DNA of 64,000 nt, taken from assembly GCF_020866925.1 (NCBI RefSeq), contig NZ_JAJGAK010000004.1, positions 1 through 64,000 on the forward strand, in the 5' to 3' direction. Positions 8,889 to 16,353 of the stretch are shown here, in pieces (within the stretch, counting starts at the first letter, position 1; every line of letters starts with the position of its first letter). The translations under genes and the position numbers were made by a program. Below the pieces are notes generated by a model. The model searched no databases. It was not told the DNA's origin and worked only from the letters and a program-made list of their open reading frames with translations. The DNA is from Noviluteimonas lactosilytica (lineage in GTDB: Bacteria; Pseudomonadota; Gammaproteobacteria; Xanthomonadales; Xanthomonadaceae).

Positions 8889-8927
8889 CGCGGGTACTGA
8901 GTTTGCTGCGCAAACTCAGTACCCGCG
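8889..8927. repeat. Perfect 18-bp inverted repeat at the rhomboid 3' end
   Basis: Arms 8889-8906 and 8910-8927 are exactly complementary, with a 3-base loop (TGC on plus, GCA on minus). The inner six pairs are the GTTTGC/GCAAAC stem of the repeat family. The outer pairs incorporate the last codons and TGA stop (8916-8918) of the rhomboid gene. It could act as a transcription end signal for that gene, but no T run follows. Confidence 0.8.
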
Positions 8928-9617
8928 CGCCCTGCGCAAACGCCGCGCGATCGCCGCGCGCACCAGCACCGCGAACACGATCCCGAACACGAAGCCCGCC
9001 AGGTGCGCCCACCACGCCACCGCGCCGAGGGCCGGGCCGATGTAGGCGAACACGACCTGCAGCAGCGCCCAGATGCCGATCAGCAGCGACGCGGGCGCGC
9101 GCACGAATTCGAGGAACAGGCCGAGCGGCAGCACGACGCCGAGCTTCGCGCGCGGGAACAGCGCGAGGTACGCGCCGATCACCGCCGACACCGCGCCGCT
9201 GGCGCCGATGATGATCCGGTCCGGCGCGCCGATCGTCAGCGCCGCCGCGAGGTTCGCGATCGCCCCGCCGAGGAGGAACAGCAGCAGGAACCGCCACGGC
9301 CCCATCGCGCGTTCCGCGGGCAGCCCGAAGATCAGCAGGAACACCAGGTTGCCGACCAGGTGCGCCCAGTCGGCGTGCAGGAACAGGGCCGTGACCAGCC
9401 GCAGCGCGCGCCCGTCCTGGAGCGCAGCGGGCCACGCGACCGGCGACAGGAAACCGCCGGACAGCGCGCCCCAACTCTGGATCAGCGCCCGCTGCTGGGT
9501 GTCCGAGCCCATCGTCGCCCAGACGAACGCGGCCGACAGCAGGACCGCGAGCAGGGGCGTCGCCCAGCGCAGGCCGCTCTTCTGTCGAGTGGGCAGGGAC
9601 ACGAACATGGCCGGCAC
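8916..9617 (-). CDS. Rhomboid family intramembrane serine protease
   Basis: 233 residues with six hydrophobic segments. The catalytic dyad is visible: S140 in IIIGASGAVSA and H205 in WWAHLAGFVFG. The HADWAHLVGN motif (residues 81-90) between the first helices is typical of rhomboids. It cleaves transmembrane substrates within the inner membrane; the substrate is unknown. An alternative start at the Met at residue 4 is possible. The C-terminal codons fall inside an 18-bp inverted repeat. The upstream region is shared with the divergent fadL-like gene. Confidence 0.92.
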   Translation of the reverse strand: MPAMFVSLPTRQKSGLRWATPLLAVLLSAAFVWATMGSDTQQRALIQSWGALSGGFLSPVAWPAALQDGRALRLVTALFLHADWAHLVGNLVFLLIFGLPAERAMGPWRFLLLFLLGGAIANLAAALTIGAPDRIIIGASGAVSAVIGAYLALFPRAKLGVVLPLGLFLEFVRAPASLLIGIWALLQVVFAYIGPALGAVAWWAHLAGFVFGIVFAVLVRAAIARRLRRARGY

Positions 9618-9630
9618 ATCCTACCGACAC

Positions 9631-9662
9631 CCGAAACGAACGAGCGTTCGTTACCGTTTCGG
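9631..9662. promoter_or_regulatory. Nested palindromes, candidate operator of the fadL-like gene
   Basis: Inner perfect 18-bp palindrome AACGAACG-AG-CGTTCGTT (9635-9652), enclosed by CCGAAAC (9631-9637) and GTTTCGG (9656-9662). It sits between the divergent rhomboid and FadL-type genes, ~140 bp before the porin ATG. The size and symmetry fit a TetR-family dimer site; fatty-acid regulators such as PsrA use GAAAC/GTTTC half-sites. The regulator is not in the window. Confidence 0.55.
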
Positions 9663-9677
9663 GATGCGGTTGTTAGC

Positions 9678-9696
9678 ACCCGGTTAAAGACCGGGT
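9678..9696. promoter_or_regulatory. Second inverted repeat overlapping the fadL -10 region
   Basis: ACCCGGT-TAAAG-ACCGGGT, a perfect 7-bp inverted repeat. Its last base is the first base of a TATATT (9696-9701), a plausible -10 box about 100 bp before the ATG. TTGTTA at 9670 is a possible but poorly spaced -35. The position suggests a repressor site. Confidence 0.45.
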
Positions 9697-9801
9697 ATAT
9701 TCCCTACGGCGCAGTACGTCGGGAGGGGTTCCGGCACGCGCTTGGTGCTGGCCGAAGAGCCACCCGATGCACACCACATTCGTCACCGGAGACAACACGC
9801 A

Positions 9802-11172
9802 ATGCAAACGAACAGCATCATCCGCATCTCGGCGCTCGCATTTGCCGTCGCGGGCGCCCTCGCTGCAGGCCAGGCCAACGCCTCGGGCTTCCAGCTGAAG
9901 GAAAACAGCGTCAAGGCCATGGGCCGCGCCTTCGCGGGCAGCGCCTCGGCCACCGGCGACGCCTCCGTCGTCGTGAACAATCCGGCCGCCATGTCGACGT
10001 TCAAGAAGACGACGGTCCAGGCCGACGTCACCGTCGTCGACCTGTCGTTCGACTTCTCGGGCGGCGGCGTGGCCGCGGCGGGTTCGCCGCTGCAGCAGCC
10101 CCTGACCGGTGGCAACGGTGGCGACGCCGGCGACACCACGCCGATCCCGGCGATCTCCGCGATCTTCCCGCTGGGCGATTCGGGCGTCACGGTCGGCGCC
10201 ATGGTCAGCGCGCCGTTCGGCCTGAAGACCGAATACGAACCCACCTGGGTCGGCCGCTATACCGCCGTGGAATCGGAAGTGAAGACCGTCGACTTCACGC
10301 TGTCGGCTTCGTTCGACTTCGACGCCGGCGTGTCGTTCGGCCTCGGCCTCGTGTACGAGCGCGCCGAAGCCACGCTGTCGAAGGCGATCGACTTCGGTTC
10401 GAGCCTCTGCCGCGCGAACCCCGCCGGCTGCAATCTCCTGTACGCGCCGCAGCGCAACGACGGCTTCATCGAAGTCGAAGGCGACGACACCGGCATCGGC
10501 TGGATCATGGGCATGCACGTGCACGCCACCGACAACCTCGGCATCGGCTTCTCGCACCGCTCGGAAATCGACCACAACATCTCGGGCACGGCCGACTTCA
10601 CCGTTCCGGCCAACACCGCCCCGATCCTCGCGGCCGGTGCGCCGGGCCAGTACGTCGACACCGCGGGCAGCGCTGCGCTGACCACGCCGGCCGTCGACAC
10701 GCTGTCGGTCACCTACGGCATCAACGACAGCTGGACGATCCTCGGCGACGTCTCGCGTACGCAGTGGAGCTCGCTGCGCGAAGTCGCGATCGTCTTCGGC
10801 AACCCGGCGCAGCAGCCGAACCCGGCGGTCGAGGAATTCCGTTGGGAAGACACGATCTTCGCGTCGCTCGGCGCCGAGTGGAAGCTGAACGACCAGTGGA
10901 CCTTCCGTGCCGGTTACGCCGAAGACCAGACGCCGACGCGCAACGACCTGCGCACCCCGCGCCTGCCCGACGCCGACCGCCAGTGGCTGTCGATCGGTGC
11001 GACGTGGGCGCCGAGCGAAAACTGGGAAATCAGCGGCGGCTACACTCGCATCAACGCGGACGACCCGACGATCAACCTGGCGCCGTCGATCGGCACGAGT
11101 GGTTCCGCGCTGCAGGGCGTGTACAGCTCGAGCGTGAACCTGTGGGGCCTGTCCGGTCAGTACCGCTTCTGA
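9802..11172 (+). CDS. fadL: FadL-type outer-membrane transporter (OmpP1/FadL/TodX)
   Basis: 456 residues from the ATG at 9802 (GGAG ~10 bp upstream). The signal peptide ends ...GQANA, and the mature protein starts SGFQLKENSVKAMGRAF, the N-terminal hatch signature of the FadL family, followed by NNPAAM. The rest is a predicted 14-strand beta-barrel ending in LSGQYRF with the terminal Phe needed for outer-membrane assembly. It takes up long-chain fatty acids or other hydrophobic compounds; the exact ligand is unproven. It is monocistronic, with its own palindromic control region and a strong terminator. Confidence 0.92.
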   Translation: MQTNSIIRISALAFAVAGALAAGQANASGFQLKENSVKAMGRAFAGSASATGDASVVVNNPAAMSTFKKTTVQADVTVVDLSFDFSGGGVAAAGSPLQQPLTGGNGGDAGDTTPIPAISAIFPLGDSGVTVGAMVSAPFGLKTEYEPTWVGRYTAVESEVKTVDFTLSASFDFDAGVSFGLGLVYERAEATLSKAIDFGSSLCRANPAGCNLLYAPQRNDGFIEVEGDDTGIGWIMGMHVHATDNLGIGFSHRSEIDHNISGTADFTVPANTAPILAAGAPGQYVDTAGSAALTTPAVDTLSVTYGINDSWTILGDVSRTQWSSLREVAIVFGNPAQQPNPAVEEFRWEDTIFASLGAEWKLNDQWTFRAGYAEDQTPTRNDLRTPRLPDADRQWLSIGATWAPSENWEISGGYTRINADDPTINLAPSIGTSGSALQGVYSSSVNLWGLSGQYRF

Positions 11173-11190
11173 TCGAAGTCACATGCAACA

Positions 11191-11220
11191 AAAAAAGCCC
11201 CGCGAAAGCGGGGCTTTTTT
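11191..11220 (+). terminator. Rho-independent terminator of fadL
   Basis: GCCCCGC (11197-11203), loop GAAA, GCGGGGC (11208-11214), flanked by A6 and followed by T6. It lies 19-48 bp after the stop codon and could work in both directions. Confidence 0.9.
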
Positions 11221-11272
11221 ATTTCGCGGCTTGCTTCGCAATCCGCACGCGTTGATCGAAGTCACCCTGCAG

Positions 11273-11410
11273 TGATCGAAGCGACGCGGCAATAGCCCCC
11301 AAGTTGGGGGCGGTTTTCGCCGAAGGCGAAAAATTGCGGGGTTGGCATGCAACGTTTACAGACGTGGTTTGCGAAGCAAACTACGTCGGTTTGCGAAGCA
11401 AACTACGTCG
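11273..11410 (+). repeat. Structured repeat, copy 3
   Basis: Plus orientation, nearly identical to copy 2 over 11273-11381. It then has a second 22-bp terminal unit (GTTTGC-GAA-GCAAAC stems at 11367-11381 and 11389-11403). It ends a few bases before the putA stop codon. The intergenic space from the fadL terminator to putA contains little else; a loose GATCGAAGTCAC motif occurs at 11172 and 11254. Confidence 0.85.
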
Positions 11411-11415
11411 GCTGC

Positions 11416-14400
11416 TCACTCGCCCAGAGTGAGCAGGGATGCGTTACCGCCGGCGGCCGTCGTGTTGACCGTCACCGTCTTCTCCGTGCCGAAGCGCGGG
11501 AGGTAGTGCGGGCCGCCGGCCTTCGGGCCGGTGCCGCTCAGGCCCTGGCCGCCGAAGGGCTGCACGCCGACGACCGCGCCGATCTGGTTGCGGTTGACGT
11601 ACGCGTTGCCGACTTTCACGCGCGAGACGATGTGCTCGATGGTTTCGTCGATGCGCGAGTGGATGCCGAGCGTCAGGCCGTAGCCCGTCGCATTGATCGC
11701 ATCGATCACCTTGTCGAGTTCGTCGGCCTTCCAGCGCACGACGTGCAGCGCCGGGCCGAAGACTTCCTTGTGCAGGCGGTCGATCGAATCGATCTCGAAC
11801 GCCACCGGCGCGAAGTACGTGCCGTTCGCGGTCGACGCATCCATCTTCGCTTCGGCGATCAGCTTCGCTTCGCCGCGCATGCGCTTGCCGTGGTCTTCGA
11901 GCATGCAGAACGCGTCGTTGTCGATCACCGGGCCGACGTCGGTCGACAGCAGGCCCGGATCGCCGACCTGCAGTTCCGCCATCGCGCCGGCGAGCATGCC
12001 GATCGTCTTGTCGGCGATGTCGTCCTGCACGAACAGCACGCGCGCGGCCGAGCAACGCTGGCCCGCGGAGGTGAACGCCGACGACAGCGCGTCCTTGATC
12101 AACTGTTCCGGCAGCGCGGAGCTGTCGCCGATCAGCGCGTTCTGGCCGCCGGTTTCGGCGATCAGCACGCCGATCGCGGCGTCGCGCGCGGCGAGCGCGC
12201 GATTGATCGCGCGCGCGGTGTCGGTCGAACCGGTGAACGCCACGCCCGCGACGCGCGGATCCTTCGTGAGCGCCGCGCCGACCGTGGCGCCGTCGCCCGG
12301 CAGGAATTGCACGACCTTTTCCGGCACGCCGGCTTCGTGCAGCAGCTTCACCGCGTAGTAGCCGATGAGGTTGGTCTGCTCGGCGGGCTTGGCAATCACG
12401 CTGTTGCCGGCCGCGAGCGCCGCGGCGACCTGGCCGAGGAAGATCGCGAGCGGGAAATTCCACGGCGAGATGCACACGAACACGCCGCGGCCCTGCAGGC
12501 GCAGTTCGTTCGATTCGCCGGTCGGGCCCGGCAGCTTTTCCGGATGGCCGAACAGCTTGCGCGCCTGGCCCGCGTAGTAACGCAGGAAGTCGACCGCTTC
12601 GCGCACTTCGGCGACGCCGTCGGGGATCGTCTTGCCCGCTTCCTTCGTGCACATCGCGATGTATGCGGGCATGCGCTGTTCGAGAAGCGTCGCTGCGTGT
12701 TCGAGGATCGCCGCGCGCGAAGCCGCGGGCGTCGCATCCCACGACGGCTGCGCATCGACCGCATTGCGCAGCGCCTGCTCGACGGTCGCCGCATCCGCGG
12801 CACGCCACGTGCCGACTTGCTCGCGGCGATCGGCCGGATTGGTCACGCTGATGTCGGGACCCGCGGCGGTCGCGCCCGGCACGAGCGGCGTGGCCTTCCA
12901 GCCGGCGTTCGTCGCGGCGTTGACCTGTTCGGCGAGGGCGCGCAGCTGCGCGTCGTTGGCGAGGTTGATGCCCATGGAGTTGTCTCTCTCGTCGGCGATG
13001 TCCGTCGCCTGGCTGCGGTAGACGTCGCGCGGAAGCGGAATGCGCGGATGCGGGATGCTGGCGAAGGACGCGACGACATCGCGCGGATCGCGCACGAGGT
13101 CCTCGATCGACACGTTCTCGTCGGCGATGTTGTTGACGAAGCTGGAGTTGGCGCCGTTCTCGAGCAGGCGACGGACCAGGTAGGGCAGCAGGTCTTCGTG
13201 CGAACCGACCGGCGCGTACACGCGGCACGGCGCATCGAGGCGATCGGCCGGCACGACTTCGGCATACAGGTCGTCGCCCATGCCGTGCAGCTTCTGGAAT
13301 TCGAATGCCTTCTTCGTGTCGCCGCCGCGCGCGAAGCGATGGATCGCCGCGATCGTGTGCGCGTTGTGCGTCGCGAACATCGGGTAGATCGCATCCGACG
13401 CTTCGAGCATGCGGCGCGCGTTCGCGAGATAGCTGACGTCGGTGTTCGGCTTGCGCGTGAACACCGGGTAGCCCGCCTGGCCGTCGACCTGCGCGCGCTT
13501 CACTTCGCTGTCCCAGTACGCGCCCTTCACCAGGCGCACGGGAATGCGGCGGCCGTTGCGACGCGCGAGGTCGGCGATCCAGTCGATCACGAACGGTGCG
13601 CGCTTCTGGTACGCCTGGATCGCGAGGCCGTAGCCTTCCCAGCCGTCGAGCGACTTGTCCTCGAACGCGGCGGCGAGGACTTCGAGCGAGAGTTCGAGGC
13701 GGTCCGCTTCCTCGGCGTCGATGGTGAAGCCGATGCCATGCGACTTCGCGAGCTGCGCGAGTTCCAGCACGCGCGGCACGAGTTCTTCCATCACGCGCGC
13801 GCGCTTGGCGAGTTCGTAGCGCGGGTGCAGCGCGGAGAGCTTCACCGAGATCGACGGCGCAGCAAACACGTCGGTGCCGACGAAATTGCCGCTGGTGCCG
13901 ATCGCCTTGATCGCTTCGCGATACGCGCCGAGATAGCGCAGCGCGTCCTTCGTCGTCAGCGCGCCTTCGCCCAGCATGTCGAACGAATAGCGATACGCGG
14001 CGTTGGCGCCCTTGCGCGAACGCGCGAGCGCTTCGCCGATCGTGCGGCCCATGACGAACTGGTGGCCCATGATGCGCATCGCCTGCCGCACCGCGAGGCG
14101 CACGACGGGCTCGCCGACGCGGCCGACCAGCCGCTTGAAGGCGTTGTGCACGTCGCGCTTGGTGTCGTCCGCGAGATCGACGAGATGGCCGGTGAGCATC
14201 AGGCCCCACGTCGACGCGTTCACGAGGATCGAGTCGGACTGGCCCATGTGCTTCTTCCAGTCCGCTTCGCCGAGCTTGTCGCGGATCAGCTTGTCGGCGG
14301 TGTCCTGGTCGGGGATGCGAAGCAGCGCTTCGGCCACGCACATCAGCAGCACGCCTTCCTCGCTGCCGAGGTCGTACTGCCGCATGAAGGCTTCGATCGC

Positions 14401-14634
14401 GCCTTGGTCCTTCGTGCGTGCACGCACGCGCTGCACGAGGTCGGCGGCCGTCGCTTGCACGGCGAGGCGATCGGCTTCGGGCTGGCGCGCCTGCGCGAGG
14501 AGTTCGCGCACGTGTTCGGCTTCGTCGCGCACCCAGGCGGCGGTGATCGCGGCGCGCAGGCGGTCGGGCGGGGCCGGCAGTTCCGGCGACAACAGCGGCC
14601 GTTCGGCCGTTGCAGGGAGGGGGAGGGAATTCAT
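11416..14634 (-). CDS. putA: Bifunctional proline dehydrogenase / delta-1-pyrroline-5-carboxylate dehydrogenase
   Basis: 1072 residues from the ATG at 14634. It oxidises proline to glutamate. The FAD-dependent proline dehydrogenase barrel covers ~residues 180-500 (for example FTIDAEEADRLELSLEVL and RLVKGAYWDSE). The NAD-dependent aldehyde dehydrogenase half (~550-1040) has catalytic Glu ~826 in LIAETGGQNAL and Cys ~861 in SAGQRCSAARV. It begins directly with the alpha-domain and has no ribbon-helix-helix, so unlike E. coli PutA it should not repress its own gene. It is also shorter than PutAs with an extra C-terminal domain. It is divergent from the cytochrome oxidase locus. Confidence 0.96.
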   Translation of the reverse strand: MNSLPLPATAERPLLSPELPAPPDRLRAAITAAWVRDEAEHVRELLAQARQPEADRLAVQATAADLVQRVRARTKDQGAIEAFMRQYDLGSEEGVLLMCVAEALLRIPDQDTADKLIRDKLGEADWKKHMGQSDSILVNASTWGLMLTGHLVDLADDTKRDVHNAFKRLVGRVGEPVVRLAVRQAMRIMGHQFVMGRTIGEALARSRKGANAAYRYSFDMLGEGALTTKDALRYLGAYREAIKAIGTSGNFVGTDVFAAPSISVKLSALHPRYELAKRARVMEELVPRVLELAQLAKSHGIGFTIDAEEADRLELSLEVLAAAFEDKSLDGWEGYGLAIQAYQKRAPFVIDWIADLARRNGRRIPVRLVKGAYWDSEVKRAQVDGQAGYPVFTRKPNTDVSYLANARRMLEASDAIYPMFATHNAHTIAAIHRFARGGDTKKAFEFQKLHGMGDDLYAEVVPADRLDAPCRVYAPVGSHEDLLPYLVRRLLENGANSSFVNNIADENVSIEDLVRDPRDVVASFASIPHPRIPLPRDVYRSQATDIADERDNSMGINLANDAQLRALAEQVNAATNAGWKATPLVPGATAAGPDISVTNPADRREQVGTWRAADAATVEQALRNAVDAQPSWDATPAASRAAILEHAATLLEQRMPAYIAMCTKEAGKTIPDGVAEVREAVDFLRYYAGQARKLFGHPEKLPGPTGESNELRLQGRGVFVCISPWNFPLAIFLGQVAAALAAGNSVIAKPAEQTNLIGYYAVKLLHEAGVPEKVVQFLPGDGATVGAALTKDPRVAGVAFTGSTDTARAINRALAARDAAIGVLIAETGGQNALIGDSSALPEQLIKDALSSAFTSAGQRCSAARVLFVQDDIADKTIGMLAGAMAELQVGDPGLLSTDVGPVIDNDAFCMLEDHGKRMRGEAKLIAEAKMDASTANGTYFAPVAFEIDSIDRLHKEVFGPALHVVRWKADELDKVIDAINATGYGLTLGIHSRIDETIEHIVSRVKVGNAYVNRNQIGAVVGVQPFGGQGLSGTGPKAGGPHYLPRFGTEKTVTVNTTAAGGNASLLTLGE

Positions 14635-14775
14635 CGGGCCCGCTTGGTGACGTGGCGAGCCGCACATTGTAGCGGTGCAAAACGCGCACCCATACCCCGC
14701 GCGGCTTGCCCCGCATGGGCGGCGGGGGCTACCATTTCGCGGTTTCCGCAGCCGGTTTTCCAGCTGCGGTTCGGC

Positions 14776-15255
14776 ATGATCGAAACGGTGCCATCGTCGC
14801 CAGGAACGGATGCGCAACTCCGGTTGCGTCCGCCGCGGGCGTTGACGGGCCGGCAGTTCCTCCTCCTGTTCGCGTCCCTCGCCGCCTCGATGTGGCTGGT
14901 CGCGGGGCTGGGATGGTGGGGCGGCAACGTCTTCGCCCCCGCGTTCGCGCTGCTCGACAGCGTGCTCGTGGCGGCGGCGTTGCGATGGTTGTGGCGGCTC
15001 GGAGAGCGCCGCGAAATCATTTCGATCGGGCCGGAAGCGGTCGAGGTCTGGCGGTCGGCACAGCCGGCGCCCGTGTTCCGAGCGCACCCCGCGTGGGTGC
15101 GGATGGAAGCGACGGGCGGGGAAGCGCCGATCGTGCTGTCCAGCAGCGGGGTCCGCTGCGAGGTCGGCGCATTCCTCGGCCCCGGCGAACGCCGGCAACT
15201 CGAACAGCGCCTTCGCGCGCTGCTCGAGGCCAGCAAGGCGCCGCCCACGACATGA
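14776..15255 (+). CDS. DUF2244 domain protein
   Basis: 159 residues from the ATG at 14776. The N-terminus RLRPPRALTGRQFLLLF leads into two adjacent membrane helices (~residues 30-75). A soluble C-terminal region of ~90 residues contains WVRME and LGPGERRQLEQRL, as in DUF2244 proteins. The family commonly precedes cytochrome c oxidase genes in proteobacteria; here its TGA overlaps an in-frame ATG for coxB (ATGA at 15252). Function unknown; a role in oxidase assembly is inferred from position only. Confidence 0.8.
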   Translation: MIETVPSSPGTDAQLRLRPPRALTGRQFLLLFASLAASMWLVAGLGWWGGNVFAPAFALLDSVLVAAALRWLWRLGERREIISIGPEAVEVWRSAQPAPVFRAHPAWVRMEATGGEAPIVLSSSGVRCEVGAFLGPGERRQLEQRLRALLEASKAPPTT

Positions 15256-15290
15256 ACACGAATGGCATTCAGCTGCGGGGCTCGTTACCG

Positions 15291-16295
15291 ATGAAAGCAG
15301 GCTTCAAGATTTCCGGCGCCAGGGGATGGGCCGCACGCGTCGCCATCGCCGCATTTGCGCTGATGGCATCCGTTTCCGCGTTCGCCACGCCCGCCGGCGC
15401 CGGTCCCGCGGATCCGCAGCCGTGGCAGCTCAACATGGGCAGGGGCGTCACGCACTCGTCCAACATGGCGTGGGAAGCCCACATGGTCGCGCTGTGGGTG
15501 TGCGTGATCATCGGCCTGGTCGTGTTCGGCGCGATGGCCTACGCGATGTTCAAGTTCCGCCATTCGAAGGGCGCGGTGCCCGACGTCAGCTTCACGCACA
15601 GCACCAAGCTCGAGATCATCTGGACGCTCGTCCCGGTCATCCTGCTGGTCGGCATGGCGTGGCCGGCGACCGCCAAGCTCATCGCGATGTACGACACGCG
15701 CAACGCCGCAATGACCGTGAAGGTCACCGGTTACCAGTGGATGTGGAAGTACGAGTACCTGGGCGAAGGCGTGACCTTCACCAGCCGCCTCGACCGCCGC
15801 AGCGACGCGGTGCGCCAGTCGGGCGAAGTGCCTTCGTTCAAGAACGAAGCCGACCGCCACTACCTGCTCGACGTCGACAATGTCCTCGTCCTGCCGGTCG
15901 ACACCAAGGTCCGCTTCGTGATCACCGCCGACGACGTCATCCACGCATGGTGGGTGCCGGCGCTGGGCTGGAAGCAGGACGCGATCCCCGGGATCATCAA
16001 CGAGGCCTGGACCGAAATTAAGCAGCCGGGCATCTACCGCGGCCAGTGCGCGGAGCTCTGCGGCAAGGACCATGGCTTCATGCCGATCGTGGTCAAGGCC
16101 GTGTCGAAGGTCGAATACCAGAAGTGGCTCGCCGAGCAGAAGGCCAAGGACGCCCCGCAGGCGCCGGAAGCCGCGCAGGCGACCGCCATCGACGCGATGC
16201 AGGCCACGCCGTCCGGCACCGGCGAGCGGCAGCCCGCCGCCCCCGACACCAGCGATACGCCGACGCCCGAGAAAGCCGAGCCCGTGACGCAGTAA
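15291..16295 (+). CDS. coxB: Cytochrome c oxidase subunit II
   Basis: 334 residues from the ATG at 15291, chosen because it gives a normal-length signal peptide; the in-frame ATG at 15252, overlapping the previous stop, is an alternative adding 13 residues. Two membrane helices follow (~residues 60-85 and 105-125). The cupredoxin domain carries the CuA ligands: His in DVIHAWW, then C253, C257, H261 and M264 in GQCAELCGKDHGFM. The C-terminal ~50 residues are an Ala/Pro-rich tail with no cytochrome c domain. It accepts electrons from cytochrome c for the aa3 oxidase. First structural gene of the operon. Confidence 0.95.
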   Translation: MKAGFKISGARGWAARVAIAAFALMASVSAFATPAGAGPADPQPWQLNMGRGVTHSSNMAWEAHMVALWVCVIIGLVVFGAMAYAMFKFRHSKGAVPDVSFTHSTKLEIIWTLVPVILLVGMAWPATAKLIAMYDTRNAAMTVKVTGYQWMWKYEYLGEGVTFTSRLDRRSDAVRQSGEVPSFKNEADRHYLLDVDNVLVLPVDTKVRFVITADDVIHAWWVPALGWKQDAIPGIINEAWTEIKQPGIYRGQCAELCGKDHGFMPIVVKAVSKVEYQKWLAEQKAKDAPQAPEAAQATAIDAMQATPSGTGERQPAAPDTSDTPTPEKAEPVTQ

Positions 16296-16353
16296 GCGCA
16301 CGCGATCCCGGTCTTCGACTTTCCACCGAATCAAGCATTACCTGAGGTAGGCC

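Noticed and set aside
9003-11255. 750-codon plus-strand frame across the rhomboid and fadL genes
   Set aside because: Out-of-frame shadow with arginine-rich low-complexity translation, crossing a promoter region and two real genes.
11347-15255. Very long open frame opposite putA (over 1000 codons)
   Set aside because: It is an antisense shadow: arginine/histidine/aspartate-heavy composition, no domain, and it disappears where putA ends. Only its last 159 codons (from 14776) are a real gene.
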